Shown piece by piece: positions 16,464-27,689 of a DNA stretch of 37,370 nt (positions are counted from its first letter, which is position 1; the number at the start of each line of letters is the position of its first letter). A program made the position numbers and the translations under genes. Source of the stretch: Intrasporangium_A sp039812505 (lineage in GTDB: Bacteria; Actinomycetota; Actinomycetes; Actinomycetales; Dermatophilaceae); assembly GCF_039812505.1 (NCBI RefSeq), contig NZ_JBDIAQ010000019.1, positions 1 to 37,370 of the forward strand, in the 5' to 3' direction. The notes below the pieces were generated by a model. The model had not been told where the DNA came from, searched no databases, and worked only from the letters and a program-made list of their open reading frames with translations.

Positions 16464-16493
16464 ACCGAGGGCCGGCACCAACCAGGAGGTCGC

Positions 16494-17069
16494 ATGGCTG
16501 CCACGCAGGACTCCCACCGGCACGTCACGCCACCTGCCGCCCAGGGCCTGCTGTTCGACGACGACCTGCCCGACCTCGACGAGGACACCGGCTACCGCGG
16601 CACCACGGCGTGCAGGGCTGCCGGGATCACCTACCGCCAGCTCGACTACTGGGCCCGCACCGGGCTGGTCGAGCCGTCGGTCCGCAGCGCCACCGGCTCG
16701 GGTACGCAGCGCCTCTACGGCTTCCGCGACATCCTCGTGCTCAAGGTCGTCAAGCGCCTGCTCGACACCGGGGTGTCCCTGCAGCAGATCCGGGTCGCGA
16801 TCACGCACCTGCGCGACCGGGGCGTCGACGACCTGGCCCAGATCACCCTGATGAGTGACGGCGCCTCCGTCTACGAGTGCACCTCCGCCGACGAGGTCAT
16901 CGACCTGGTCCAGGGCGGTCAGGGCGTCTTCGGCATCGCGGTGGGCCGGGTCTGGCGCGAGGTGGAGGGCGAGCTCGCGCAGCTGCCGAGCGAGCGCGTC
17001 GAGGAGGCGTCGTCCGCCCACCACCCCGGCGACGAGCTGTCGGCGCGCCGAGCCCGACGCATGGCGTGA
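16494..17069 (+). CDS. MerR-family regulator (Rv1830 position)
   Basis: A 191-residue MerR-like regulator with an N-terminal extension of about 30 acidic residues (LLFDDDLPDLDED). The winged helix reads GTTACRAAGITYRQLDYWARTGLVEPS, then GTQRLYGFRDILVLKVVKRLLDTGVSLQQIRVAI. The C-terminal segment (DEVIDLVQGGQGVFGIAVGRVW) resembles the conserved tail of the Rv1830 group. AGGAGGTCGC precedes the ATG at 16494, a near-perfect ribosome binding site. The leader carries six direct repeats, which suggests autoregulation. gcvP follows, so control of glycine catabolism is conceivable but not shown. Confidence 0.92.
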   Translation: MAATQDSHRHVTPPAAQGLLFDDDLPDLDEDTGYRGTTACRAAGITYRQLDYWARTGLVEPSVRSATGSGTQRLYGFRDILVLKVVKRLLDTGVSLQQIRVAITHLRDRGVDDLAQITLMSDGASVYECTSADEVIDLVQGGQGVFGIAVGRVWREVEGELAQLPSERVEEASSAHHPGDELSARRARRMA

Positions 17070-17090
17070 CTCCCACCCGTCGGCAACTGG

Positions 17091-17096
17091 TAGATT
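17091..17096 (+). promoter_or_regulatory. -10 hexamer of the gcvP transcript
   Basis: TAGATT matches TAnnnT and places the transcription start near 17103, just before the glycine riboswitch. A weak -35, GTGACT at 17066-17071, has a 19-nt spacer. Confidence 0.45.
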
Positions 17097-17111
17097 CGAC
17101 CGTGCTGATCG

Positions 17112-17224
17112 ACCCTGCACGGGAGAGCCCTCGAGGTGCTGGCACCTGCGAGGCGCCGAAGGGGCAACATCCCCGGAACCTCTCAGGCGCCCGGACCGCG
17201 CAGGTCAGGCAAATCTGGAGACCC
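17112..17224 (+). ncRNA. Glycine riboswitch upstream of gcvP
   Basis: The conserved core of the glycine aptamer is readable: GGGAGAG at 17121-17127, GCGCCGAAGGGGCAA at 17153-17167, a CCCC arm, CCTCTCAGG at 17179-17187 (pairing with the opening GAGAG) and CGGACCG soon after. The stem CGAGGTGC/GCACCTGCG lies between. A trailing AGGCAAATCTGGAGA looks like the rudimentary second (ghost) aptamer strand seen in single-aptamer versions. Position between a -10 hexamer and gcvP is as expected. In this family glycine binding usually turns on the cleavage system; the direction here is inferred. The exact ends are approximate. Confidence 0.88.
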
Positions 17225-17279
17225 CGCCACCGGTCGACAGACGGGGAGCGGTGACCGCTCGACCCGTCAGGAGCAGAAC

Positions 17280-20174
<2,895 letters not shown>

Positions 20175-20232
20175 TCCGACCCGCCTCGTCTCGCCACGGC
20201 CGCGCCCTCTCGCGCAACGGCGCGCTTTGTGG

Positions 20233-20238
20233 TTATCT
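20233..20238 (+). promoter_or_regulatory. Possible -10 hexamer for the GCS2-family gene
   Basis: TTATCT (with overlapping TATCTC) ends 6 nt before the GTG at 20245. It is imperfect, but the spacing equals that of the other leaderless starts in this window, and no Shine-Dalgarno sequence is present. Confidence 0.35.
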
Positions 20239-20244
20239 CTGGTC

Positions 20245-21735
20245 GTGGGCGCCGAAGTCGAGCAAGCAAGGTACACCCGGGAGCAGCGACAGCAGTACCG
20301 CGAGAAGGTGCGTCGTGATCTCGACGTCTTCGAACGGATGCTCAGCCGCAGCACGTTCGAGTTCGACCGGCCGATGACCGGCCTCGAGATCGAGCTCAAC
20401 CTCGTCTCCGCCGACCTCGGGCCGAAGCTGGACAACAAGACCGTCCTCGAGCAGATCGCCGACCCGGCCTACCAGACCGAGCTGGCGCGCTACAACATCG
20501 AGCTGAACGTGCCGCCGGGGCCGTTGCCGGGCAACGCGGCCCTCGAGCTCGAGGAGCACCTGCGCACCTCGCTCAACCGGGCCGACCAGCGCGCCGCAGA
20601 GCTCGGCGTCGGCATCGTCGCGATCGGCATCCTGCCGACCGTCATGCCGGAGCACTTCGAGGGCGACTGGATGAGCGAGAACATCCGCTATGCGGCGATC
20701 AACAACGCCGTGCTCGACGCCCGGGGTGAGGACGTCTGGCTCGAGATCGAGGGCCCGACGGGCGAGCGCATCGCGCGCTACTCCGACTCCGTCGCCCCCG
20801 AGTCGGCCTGCACCTCGATCCAGCTGCACCTGCAGGTCAGGCCCGAGCGCTTCGCCGACATCTGGAACGGTGCGCAGGTGCTCGCCGGACCACAGCTCGC
20901 GCTGGGCGCGAACTCGCCGTTCTTCCTCGGCAAGCGGCTCTGGGCCGAGACCCGGATCCCGCTGTTCACCCAGTCCACCGACACCCGGCCGGCCGAGCTG
21001 AAGGCACAGGGCGTGCGGCCCCGGGTCTGGTTCGGCGAGCGGTGGATCACCTCGATCTTCGACCTCTTCGAGGAGAACGTCCGCTACTTCCCCACGCTGC
21101 TGCCCGAGATCACCGACGAGGAGCCGGAGCTGCTTCTCGAGCAGGGCCTGGCCCCGGAGCTGAAGGAGCTGCGGCTGCACAACGGGACCATCTACCGGTG
21201 GAACCGCCCGATCTACGACATCTTCGGGGGGCGGCCGCATCTGCGGGTCGAGAACCGCACCCTGCCGGCCGGTCCGAGCATCGTCGACGTCCTGGCCAAC
21301 GCGGCGTTCTACTACGGCGCGCTGCGGATCCTCTCCGAGGAGGACCGTCCGGTCTGGACCCAGATGAGCTTCTCGGCCGCGGAGTCGAACTTCGAGGAGT
21401 GCGCCCGGCTCGGCATCGACGCCCGGGCCTTCTGGCCGGGGTTCGGCGAGGTCCCGGCGACCGAGCTCGTCCTGCGCCGGCTGCTGCCGATGGCCTACGA
21501 CGGCCTGACCCGGTGGGGGGTCTCGCAGGCCGTGCGCGACAAGTTCCTCGGCGTCATCGAGCAACGCTGCATCCTGGGGATCAACGGGGCGTCCTGGCAG
21601 ACCGAGTGCGTCGCGCGGCTCGAGGGTCGGGGCCTGTCGCGGCACGAGGCGTTGCGGGAGATGCTGCGCGCCTACATCGACGGCATGAACGCCAACGAGC
21701 CGGTGCACACCTGGGAGCTGCCTCGCGAGCCCTGA
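20245..21735 (+). CDS. Glutamate-cysteine ligase family protein (GCS2-like)
   Basis: A 496-residue carboxylate-amine ligase of the GCS2 type. Conserved blocks include MTGLEIELNLVS near residue 45 (metal- and glutamate-binding Glu residues), EYNIELNV-like RYNIELNVPPGPL, SIQLHLQVRPERF and RPHLRVENRTLPAGPS toward the C terminus. The family joins glutamate to cysteine or another amine with ATP. Actinobacteria mostly use mycothiol, not glutathione, so the real product is open. The GTG start is chosen because homologues begin with MG-E-V; in-frame residues before it are poor. No redox genes lie next to it. Confidence 0.87.
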   Translation: MGAEVEQARYTREQRQQYREKVRRDLDVFERMLSRSTFEFDRPMTGLEIELNLVSADLGPKLDNKTVLEQIADPAYQTELARYNIELNVPPGPLPGNAALELEEHLRTSLNRADQRAAELGVGIVAIGILPTVMPEHFEGDWMSENIRYAAINNAVLDARGEDVWLEIEGPTGERIARYSDSVAPESACTSIQLHLQVRPERFADIWNGAQVLAGPQLALGANSPFFLGKRLWAETRIPLFTQSTDTRPAELKAQGVRPRVWFGERWITSIFDLFEENVRYFPTLLPEITDEEPELLLEQGLAPELKELRLHNGTIYRWNRPIYDIFGGRPHLRVENRTLPAGPSIVDVLANAAFYYGALRILSEEDRPVWTQMSFSAAESNFEECARLGIDARAFWPGFGEVPATELVLRRLLPMAYDGLTRWGVSQAVRDKFLGVIEQRCILGINGASWQTECVARLEGRGLSRHEALREMLRAYIDGMNANEPVHTWELPREP

Positions 21736-21812
21736 GTCGCGGGGCTGCCGGCCACGACAACTGCAACCGGCGTGGGCTCCCGTGGGCGGAGTGTCCCGAG
21801 TGGCCCGCTATC

Positions 21813-22442
21813 TCAGCCCTGGCGGAAGATGCGCCAGGGCGAGATGTTGAACGCCCCGATGCACCGGGTCGCGCGGTGGTGGGTCAGCACGCTCATCGAG
21901 CCGGCGTCCATGACGAGGTGGGCGGCGAAGCGGGGGTCGACCTGCAGGTAGGTCGCGGCCAGCACCCGCAGCGCGTGGCCGTGCCCGAACAGGGCGACGT
22001 CGCCGTGCTCGAGGCCCGGCCAGACCCGGTCGATCACCTGCTGACAGCGCGCGGAGACCTGCTCGACCGTCTCGCCCGGCGTCGCCCCCGGGACCACCCC
22101 GTCCGCGAAGAGCTCCCACTGATGCCCGAGCCGGCTGCTGATCTGCGGCGTGGTGATCCCCTCGTACGCACCGTAGTCCCACTCGCGCAGCAGGGGCTCC
22201 ACCTCGAAGCGACCGACCCCGGCCAGCTCCGCCGTGCGCCGGGCACGCCGAAGCGGTGAGACCAGGACCTGCTCGAACGGGTGGCCGTGCAGTATCTCGG
22301 CCAGCTCCCGGGCGGCCCGCTCGCCCTCGGGCAGCAGCGGCAGGTCCGTGGTGCCGGTGTGCTGGCCGGTCAGGGACCACTGGGTCTCTCCGTGCCGGAA
22401 CAGGTAGATGTTGCCGGGCAGGACACCGTCGGGCGCGCGCAT
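21813..22442 (-). CDS. Histidine phosphatase family protein (phosphoglycerate-mutase-like)
   Basis: A 209-residue histidine phosphatase. The catalytic RHGE motif is at 16-19 (LFRHGETQWSLTGQHTG, His17 being the phosphohistidine), SPLRRARRTAEL carries the conserved Arg, EWDYGAYEG the acid-base Glu, and FGHGHALRVL the second His. These fit a small-molecule phosphatase (CobC/GpmB-like) better than a glycolytic mutase. Substrate is unknown. The gene is convergent with the GCS2-like gene and is 9 nt from the end of the methyltransferase gene transcribed in the same direction, so the two form a probable operon. Confidence 0.9.
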   Translation of the reverse strand: MRAPDGVLPGNIYLFRHGETQWSLTGQHTGTTDLPLLPEGERAARELAEILHGHPFEQVLVSPLRRARRTAELAGVGRFEVEPLLREWDYGAYEGITTPQISSRLGHQWELFADGVVPGATPGETVEQVSARCQQVIDRVWPGLEHGDVALFGHGHALRVLAATYLQVDPRFAAHLVMDAGSMSVLTHHRATRCIGAFNISPWRIFRQG

Positions 22443-22451
22443 TGGCCCAAT

Positions 22452-23225
22452 CTAGCGACCCGGGTCCGGAGGGGTCCGAGACCGTCGCACCAGCTCGAAG
22501 CAGACCACCGCTGCGGCCGCCGAGACGTTGAGGGACTCGACGCCACCGGCCATCGGGATCGAGACCCACTGGTCGACGAGCGCACGGACCTGCTCACCGG
22601 GCCCCGCGCTCTCGCTGCCGAGCACGAACGCGACCCGGCTCGGCAGCCGACCGGTGAACAGGGCCACGTCCCCGGACGCGTCGAGACCGACGACGTGCAT
22701 GCCGTCGGCGCGCAGCGCGGCCACTGCTTCCGCCGCCGTGGCGCACTTGAGGATCGGCGCCCGGAAGGCGACCCCGGCCGAGGACTTGACCACCAACGGG
22801 TCCAGGGAGGCCACCCCGCGCCGCGGCACCACGATGCCGTCCAGCCCGGCCGCCGTCGCCGAGCGGATGATCATCCCGACGTTGGCCGGCGTCGTGATCC
22901 CGTCGAGCACCAGGACCGTCGCGAGGCGTCCCTGCGCCAGCGCCTGGGCCAAGGGCCGCATGCGCGGTGCGATGACGTCGGCGAAGACGCCCTGGTCCTG
23001 CCGGCCGTTGCCGGCCAGCTTCCTGACCCGCTCGGCGGAGGCCCGCTGCACCGGCACGCCGCGCCGACGCGCGGCCTGCTCGATCCGGCGCAGCGACTCG
23101 CCCCGGGCCCCTTCGGCGAGGACGACCTTGTCCACACCGACCGCCCCGTCGAGCAGCACCTCGAGCACGGGTTGGCGGCCGTAGACCGTGATGAAGCGGT
23201 CCTTGGGGGAGACGTCGGTGCGCAC
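22452..23225 (-). CDS. SpoU/TrmH-family RNA 2'-O-methyltransferase
   Basis: A 257-residue SPOUT methyltransferase. The N-terminal RNA-binding domain starts near FITVYGRQPVLEVLLD, and the SPOUT fold contains the three family motifs: LDGITTPANVGMIIRSA (motif 1), AFVLGSESAGPGEQV (motif 2) and ISIPMAGGVESLNVSAAAAV-type SIPMAGGVESLNVSAA (motif 3). It should methylate ribose 2'-OH in rRNA or tRNA using S-adenosylmethionine; the exact nucleotide is not predictable. GTG at 23225 is preferred because the preceding 51 in-frame residues are not conserved and include the 9-bp inverted repeat region. The gene is divergent from the LLM operon. Confidence 0.9.
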   Translation of the reverse strand: MRTDVSPKDRFITVYGRQPVLEVLLDGAVGVDKVVLAEGARGESLRRIEQAARRRGVPVQRASAERVRKLAGNGRQDQGVFADVIAPRMRPLAQALAQGRLATVLVLDGITTPANVGMIIRSATAAGLDGIVVPRRGVASLDPLVVKSSAGVAFRAPILKCATAAEAVAALRADGMHVVGLDASGDVALFTGRLPSRVAFVLGSESAGPGEQVRALVDQWVSIPMAGGVESLNVSAAAAVVCFELVRRSRTPPDPGR

Positions 23226-23255
23226 CGCGTCAGGATCGCACAGCGGAAGGACACG

Positions 23256-23285
23256 GTATGCCGCCCAGCCGGGTGAGCGGCATAC
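23256..23285. repeat. 9-bp perfect inverted repeat in the divergent intergenic region
   Basis: GTATGCCGC at 23256-23264 and GCGGCATAC at 23277-23285, separated by 12 nt. It lies upstream of both the methyltransferase gene and the LLM operon, so it could be an operator or a transcript hairpin. Each arm contains the window-wide motif GTATGCCG. Confidence 0.7.
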
Positions 23286-23364
23286 TGCTGCGTCGTCGGT
23301 GGGCGCGGGCCCCACCCGGTCACGCGCGGGTCGGGAATGTGACGGGAGCATCCCATGTTTGGTA

Positions 23365-23380
23365 AGTTGAATAGTCAACT
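23365..23380. promoter_or_regulatory. MarR-type palindrome upstream of the LLM operon
   Basis: AGTTGA, ATAG, TCAACT: perfect 6-bp arms around a 4-bp centre, 22 bp before the ATG at 23402. The sequence resembles the TAGTTGA/TCAACTA operators bound by MarR-family redox or phenolic sensors. No regulator gene is next to it in the window. Confidence 0.5.
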
Positions 23381-23401
23381 ACTTAGACCTTGGGGCACGA
23401 C

Positions 23402-24568
23402 ATGCAGTTCGGCATCTTCAGCGTCGGTGACGTCACCACCGACCCCACCACCGGGCGCACCCCGACCGAGCACGACCGGATCAAGGCCACCATCGAGATC
23501 GCCCGGAAGGCCGAGGAGGTGGGCCTGGACGTCTTCGCGACGGGGGAGCACCACAACCCACCCTTCGTCGCCCCACCGAACCCGACGGTGCTGCTCGCGC
23601 ACCTTGCCGCGCTCACCGAGCGGATCGTCCTGACGACCTCCACCACCCTGATCACGACGAACGACCCGGTCCGGCTCGCCGAGGACTACGCCTACCTGCA
23701 ACACCTCGCCGATGGCCGGATCGACCTGATGACGGGTCGCGGCAACACCGGTCCGGTCTACCCGTGGTTCGGCAGGGACATCCGCGACGGCATCCCGCTC
23801 GCCATCGAGAACTACGCCCTGCTGCATCGGCTGTGGCGCGAGGACTCCGTCGACTGGCAGGGCAAGTTCCGCACGCCGCTGCAGGGCTTCACGTCGGTGC
23901 CGCGCCCGCTCGACGGGGTGGCGCCGTTCGTCTGGCACGGCTCGATCCGCAGCCCGGAGATCGCGGAGCAGGCCGCCTACTACGGCGACGGGTTCTTCGC
24001 GAACCACATCTTCTGGCCGGCCGGCCACACCCGGCAGATGGTCGCGCTCTACCGGCGCCGCTTCGAGCACTACGGCCACGGCAGCGCCGACCAGGCGATC
24101 GTCGGGCTCGGGGGACAGGTCTTCATGCGTGCGAACAGCCAGGACGCGGTCCGCGAGTTCCGCCCCTACTTCGACAATGCGCCCGTCTACGGGCACGGGC
24201 CCTCGCTGGAGGAGTTCACGGCCCAGACGCCGCTGCTGGTCGGCAGCCCCCAACAGGTCATCGAGGCCACCTTGGGCTACCGCGACTACGTCGGCGACTA
24301 CCAGCGCCAGCTCTGGCTGCTCGACCACGCGGGCCTGCCCCTCAAGACCGTTCTCGAGCAGCTCGACATCCTCGGCGAGCAGGTCGTCCCGGTCCTGCGC
24401 AAGGAGTTCGCCGCCCTCAAGCCGGCGCACGTGCCGGACGCACCGACCCACGCCGCGCTCGTCGCCGCCGCCGGCGGCGCCCACGACCCGACCGTCTACG
24501 CCGCGGCGGACGACGTGACGGGCGCCTCGCCGGAGGCGTCCCGCAGCACCGTGAAGGAGAACCGATGA
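23402..24568 (+). CDS. LLM-class FMN-dependent monooxygenase, CE1758 family
   Basis: A 388-residue luciferase-like (TIM-barrel) flavin-dependent oxidoreductase. Typical blocks are MQFGIFSVGDV (first strand), GLDVFATGEHHNPPFVAPP (flavin site with EHH), LTTSTTLITTNDPVRLAEDYAYLQHLADGRIDLMTGRGN and YYGDGFFANHIFWP. The protein pairs with the downstream FMN reductase, the arrangement known as the CE1758/CE1759 two-gene unit, in which the reductase supplies FMNH2. The substrate is unknown. The ATG 12 nt after an upstream ATG is chosen because MQFGIF is the conserved start. A MarR-type palindrome overlaps the promoter region. Confidence 0.93.
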   Translation: MQFGIFSVGDVTTDPTTGRTPTEHDRIKATIEIARKAEEVGLDVFATGEHHNPPFVAPPNPTVLLAHLAALTERIVLTTSTTLITTNDPVRLAEDYAYLQHLADGRIDLMTGRGNTGPVYPWFGRDIRDGIPLAIENYALLHRLWREDSVDWQGKFRTPLQGFTSVPRPLDGVAPFVWHGSIRSPEIAEQAAYYGDGFFANHIFWPAGHTRQMVALYRRRFEHYGHGSADQAIVGLGGQVFMRANSQDAVREFRPYFDNAPVYGHGPSLEEFTAQTPLLVGSPQQVIEATLGYRDYVGDYQRQLWLLDHAGLPLKTVLEQLDILGEQVVPVLRKEFAALKPAHVPDAPTHAALVAAAGGAHDPTVYAAADDVTGASPEASRSTVKENR

Positions 24569-25182
24569 CCGTCCGTCTCGCCGTGATCACGGCCGGGATC
24601 ACGCAGCCCTCGTCCACCCGGCTGCTCGCCGACCGGCTGCTCGGGGCCGTCACCGCCGCGCTGGGCGGGCCGGCGGCCGTCGCCGTGGAGATCGTCGACG
24701 TGCGTGAGCATGCCCACGACGTGACCAACAACGTGCTGACCGGGTTCGCCTCGCCGGAGCTGCAGGGCCGGCTCGACGCGATCGCGGCCGCCGACGCGGT
24801 GATCGTGTCGACGCCGATCTACAGCGCCTCGTACAGCGGACTGTTCAAGATGCTCGTCGACGTGCTGCCTCCGGACTGCCTCCGGGACAAGCCGGTCCTG
24901 CTCGGCGCGACCGGTGGCACCGCCCGGCACTCGCTGGCCATCGACCACGCGCTGCGGCCGCTCTTCGCATACCTCGGCGCTCTCGTGGCCCCCGTCGCGG
25001 TGTTCGCCGCGTCGCAGGACTGGGGGAGCTCCGAGGCGGGCCGGCTCGGCGAACGCATCGAGCGCGCCGGGACCGCGTTCGCCCGCCTGGTGACGGGTGC
25101 GCCGGCCCCGCGGCAGGTCGACCCGTTCGAGCAGGTGACCCCGTTCCGGACGCTGCTTGCCGAGGTGACCGGCGCAGCCTGA
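24565..25182 (+). CDS. NADPH-dependent FMN reductase, CE1759 family (LLM partner)
   Basis: A 205-residue flavodoxin-fold reductase. AVITAGITQPSSTRLLADRL is the phosphate-binding loop, ADAVIVSTPIYSASYSGLFKMLVDVL the second flavin-binding segment, and LLGATGGTARHSLAIDHALRPLFAYLGA the third, all typical of NADPH-dependent FMN reductases. The ATG overlaps the monooxygenase stop (ATGA) and follows a GAAGGAGA ribosome binding site. It should deliver reduced FMN to the LLM enzyme. Confidence 0.93.
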   Translation: MTVRLAVITAGITQPSSTRLLADRLLGAVTAALGGPAAVAVEIVDVREHAHDVTNNVLTGFASPELQGRLDAIAAADAVIVSTPIYSASYSGLFKMLVDVLPPDCLRDKPVLLGATGGTARHSLAIDHALRPLFAYLGALVAPVAVFAASQDWGSSEAGRLGERIERAGTAFARLVTGAPAPRQVDPFEQVTPFRTLLAEVTGAA

Positions 25183-25220
25183 GGGCTCGACAACCTCGCC
25201 CGTCGACTCTGACCCCGACC

Positions 25221-25237
25221 CCGGGCGTGGCGCCCGG
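25221..25237. terminator. Hairpin between convergent genes
   Basis: CCGGGCG, TGG, CGCCCGG: a 7-bp perfect GC stem with a 3-nt loop, 38 nt after the reductase stop and 22 nt from the end of the convergent oxidase gene. There is no T tract, as is usual in high-GC actinobacteria, so bidirectional termination is likely but not certain. Confidence 0.5.
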
Positions 25238-25259
25238 CGCCCGCGGCGCCCGCGGCGCG

Positions 25260-26462
25260 TCAGGGCAGGTCGGGGCGCAGCTGGTCGAGCACCAGGTCCG
25301 CGATCGCGAGCGAGGCGGTGGCGGCCGGCGAAGGGGCGTTGCGGATCGCGAAGACGTTCCCGACCCGGCTGAACCGGAAGTCGTCGACGAGGGAACCGTC
25401 TGCGTCCATGGCCTGGGCCCGGACGCCGGCCGGCCCACGGACGACGTCCTCCGGGGTGATCTCGGGGACGTAGCGGCGCGCCGCCGCGATGAAGGCCCGC
25501 CGGTTGAGCGAGCCCCACACCTCACGCACCCCGGTGGCGGCGTTGGCCCGGGCGAAGGTGCGAAACCCCTTGAACGACACCAGCTCCCGCAGCTCGCGAG
25601 CCTCCAGGTCGCGGCGCAGGTAGCCCTCGCGAGCCAGGGCCAGCACCGCGTTGGGCCCGAGCAGCACGTTGCCGTCGACGCGGCGGGTCAGGTGCACCCC
25701 GAGGAAGGGGTAGCGAGGGTCGGGAACGGGGTAGATGAGCCCCTTGACCAGGTGGCGGGCGCTCGGCACCAGCTCGTGGAACTCCCCGCGGAACGGGACG
25801 ATGCGCGGGAACGGCGAGTCGCCGGCCAGGGCCGCGAGGCGGTCGGCCTGCAGCCCCGCCGCGATGACCAGCAGGTCGGCCTCGACGGTGTCGCCCGAGG
25901 CCGCGGTCAGCCGGGTGGGCGAGCCGACCGAGATCGAGGTGACCTCGAACCCGGTGCGCAGCCGGGCGCCGTGCTCGCGCGCGTCCGCCAGGAATGCGGC
26001 CGCGACCCGGGCGAAGTCGACGATGGCCGTCGTGGGGGAGTGCAGCGCGGCCCGGCCCTGCACGTGCGGCTCGATCTCGCGCAGCTCGGCAGCGTCGAGC
26101 CAGCGCAGCCCGGGGACGCCGTTGGCGACCGCGCGTTCCCGGATCCGGGCCAGCCGGCCCTCGTCGCGGGCGTCGAGGGCCACGACGACCTTGCCGACCT
26201 CCTGGTAGGGCAGGCCACGCTCGTGGCAGTACTCGCGCAGCCGGCGCACCCCCTCCCGGGAAAGGCGGGCCTTGTCGGAGCCGGGCTGGTAGTAGACCCC
26301 GGCGTGGACCACACCGCTGTTGCGTGAGGTCTGGTGGCGGCCCGGCTCGTCCTCCTTCTCGAGCACCGTGACCGAGGCGGCGGGGTGGCCCATCGCGAGG
26401 GCGCGGGCGATCGCCGCACCCACGATCCCGGCACCGACGACAACGACCTTCTGCTCCGCCAC
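25260..26462 (-). CDS. lhgO: L-2-hydroxyglutarate oxidase
   Basis: A 400-residue FAD-dependent oxidase of the DAO superfamily. The dinucleotide-binding motif VVVVGAGIVGAAIARAL is at the N terminus, followed by VLEKEDEPGRHQTSRNSGVVHAGVYY, a strong LhgO signature, and GLQADRLAALAG and HLTRRVDGNVLLGPNAVLAL further on. It oxidises L-2-hydroxyglutarate to 2-oxoglutarate, a metabolite-repair or lysine-degradation step, with electrons going to oxygen or the quinone pool. GTG at 26462 places the Rossmann strand at residues 5-12 as expected; the frame is open farther upstream but that part overlaps the divergent DUF2695 gene. Confidence 0.93.
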   Translation of the reverse strand: MAEQKVVVVGAGIVGAAIARALAMGHPAASVTVLEKEDEPGRHQTSRNSGVVHAGVYYQPGSDKARLSREGVRRLREYCHERGLPYQEVGKVVVALDARDEGRLARIRERAVANGVPGLRWLDAAELREIEPHVQGRAALHSPTTAIVDFARVAAAFLADAREHGARLRTGFEVTSISVGSPTRLTAASGDTVEADLLVIAAGLQADRLAALAGDSPFPRIVPFRGEFHELVPSARHLVKGLIYPVPDPRYPFLGVHLTRRVDGNVLLGPNAVLALAREGYLRRDLEARELRELVSFKGFRTFARANAATGVREVWGSLNRRAFIAAARRYVPEITPEDVVRGPAGVRAQAMDADGSLVDDFRFSRVGNVFAIRNAPSPAATASLAIADLVLDQLRPDLP

Positions 26463-26625
26463 GCGCTCACGGTAACGCCTGCGCTCGGCTGTGCGGTCGA
26501 GAAGGGCTGCATCCACGGCACCGTCCACAACCGGGAGGCGTGGTGCGGGCCGTCCACAGTCGCTCGGGTGAGGAGTGCCGGGGGTACGACCGGGCAGCAG
26601 AGTGGGGGCATGGAAGGGAGTCGCG

Positions 26626-27009
26626 ATGTCCAATGTCATCCACCTGCTGACCCGCCGGCCGATCGAGTCGCCCGAGGAGGTCCTGCCCCGTCCCGACGAG
26701 TGCCTCGCCTGCTTCGTGCACCGGATGGTCGGGCGGCAGGGCTGCTCGGCCGCGCTGCGCTGGGTGGAGCAGTTCCGCGTGCACCGCACCCGTCGGGCCA
26801 CGGCGCTTGGCCGCCGGCTCGTCGCCCGGGGCGCCACCTGTGACTGCAGCGTCACCGACGTCGTGTGGCGCCCCGGTCCGCAGCTGTGGGAGTGGAGCGA
26901 GGCGGGTCAGCTGGTGCCCCCCGAGCAGGTGCCGCCCTGTCCCGGGGTCCGACCGGGCTCCACGCAGCCGTGCCGGCTGTGGGTCGCGGTGGCCGACCTG
27001 GCGATCTGA
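26626..27009 (+). CDS. DUF2695 domain protein with Cys motifs
   Basis: A 127-residue protein of the DUF2695 type. CLACFVHRMVGRQGCSAALRW near residues 24-44 and GATCDCSVTDVVW near 78-90 supply a CxxC, a lone Cys and a CxC, a spacing that suggests metal binding, although no function is known for the family. Two more Cys occur in the tail (PPCPG, QPCRLW). The ATG follows GGAAGGGAG. The gene stands between the divergent lhgO and the downstream yciO, from which it is 47 nt away. Confidence 0.8.
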   Translation: MSNVIHLLTRRPIESPEEVLPRPDECLACFVHRMVGRQGCSAALRWVEQFRVHRTRRATALGRRLVARGATCDCSVTDVVWRPGPQLWEWSEAGQLVPPEQVPPCPGVRPGSTQPCRLWVAVADLAI

Positions 27010-27056
27010 CCCCGGGCGCGCCTGCAGGGCCCGGATCTTCATGGCAGGGTGTGCCC

Positions 27057-27677
27057 ATGGCGAGGTACTTCGATGTCCATCCCGTCGACCCGCAGCCCCG
27101 GGCGATCCGTCAGGTGGTCCAGATCCTGCGCGACGGTGGCCTGATCGCCTACCCGACCGACTCGTGCTTCGCCCTCGGCTGCTCGCTCGACAACGCGGAG
27201 GGCAAGGAGCGGATCACCCGCATCCGGCACCTCGACGAGCGGCACCACTTCACCATCGTCTGCGCCGACTTCGCCCAGCTGGGCCAGCTCGTCCACCTGG
27301 ACAACTCCGTGTTCCGGGCGGTCAAGGCAGCCACGCCGGGCCCGTACACATTCATCCTCCCGGCCACCAGGGAGGTGCCGCGGCGCCTGCTCCAGCCCAG
27401 GAAGAAGACGGTCGGCGTGCGCATTCCCGAGCATCCCGTGGTCCGTGAGCTGCTCAAGGAGATGGGCGAGCCGATCCTGTCGAGCACGCTGCTGCTGCCC
27501 GGCATGGCCGACCCGCTCACCGACGGGTGGACCATCAAGGAGGAGCTCGACCACAGTGTCGACGCGGTCATCGACTCGGGCGAGTGCGGGCTCGAGCCGA
27601 CCACGGTGGTCGACTTCAGCAACGGCTACGCCGAGGTGGTCCGGGTCGGGGCCGGGGACCCCAGCCCGTTCCGCTGA
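27057..27677 (+). CDS. yciO: YciO-type YrdC/Sua5-domain protein
   Basis: A 206-residue YrdC-domain protein. The order YFDVHPVDPQPRAIRQVV, IAYPTDSCFALGC, ITRIRHLDERHHFTIVC, TPGPYTFILPATREVPRRLL and KKTVGVRIPEHPVV follows E. coli YciO closely. The fold binds ATP and threonylcarbamoyl groups and is related to TsaC/Sua5 of the t6A tRNA modification pathway; YciO proteins have weak or specialised activity, so a main t6A role should not be assumed. The ATG at 27057 follows GCAGGGTGTGCCC. It is convergent with the aldo/keto reductase gene 12 nt away. Confidence 0.9.
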   Translation: MARYFDVHPVDPQPRAIRQVVQILRDGGLIAYPTDSCFALGCSLDNAEGKERITRIRHLDERHHFTIVCADFAQLGQLVHLDNSVFRAVKAATPGPYTFILPATREVPRRLLQPRKKTVGVRIPEHPVVRELLKEMGEPILSSTLLLPGMADPLTDGWTIKEELDHSVDAVIDSGECGLEPTTVVDFSNGYAEVVRVGAGDPSPFR

Positions 27678-27689
27678 CCGCTGACCCGG

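Noticed and set aside
20233..21708. A 491-codon minus-strand frame opposite the GCS2-like gene
   Set aside because: Antisense shadow; the plus-strand protein has clear family motifs.
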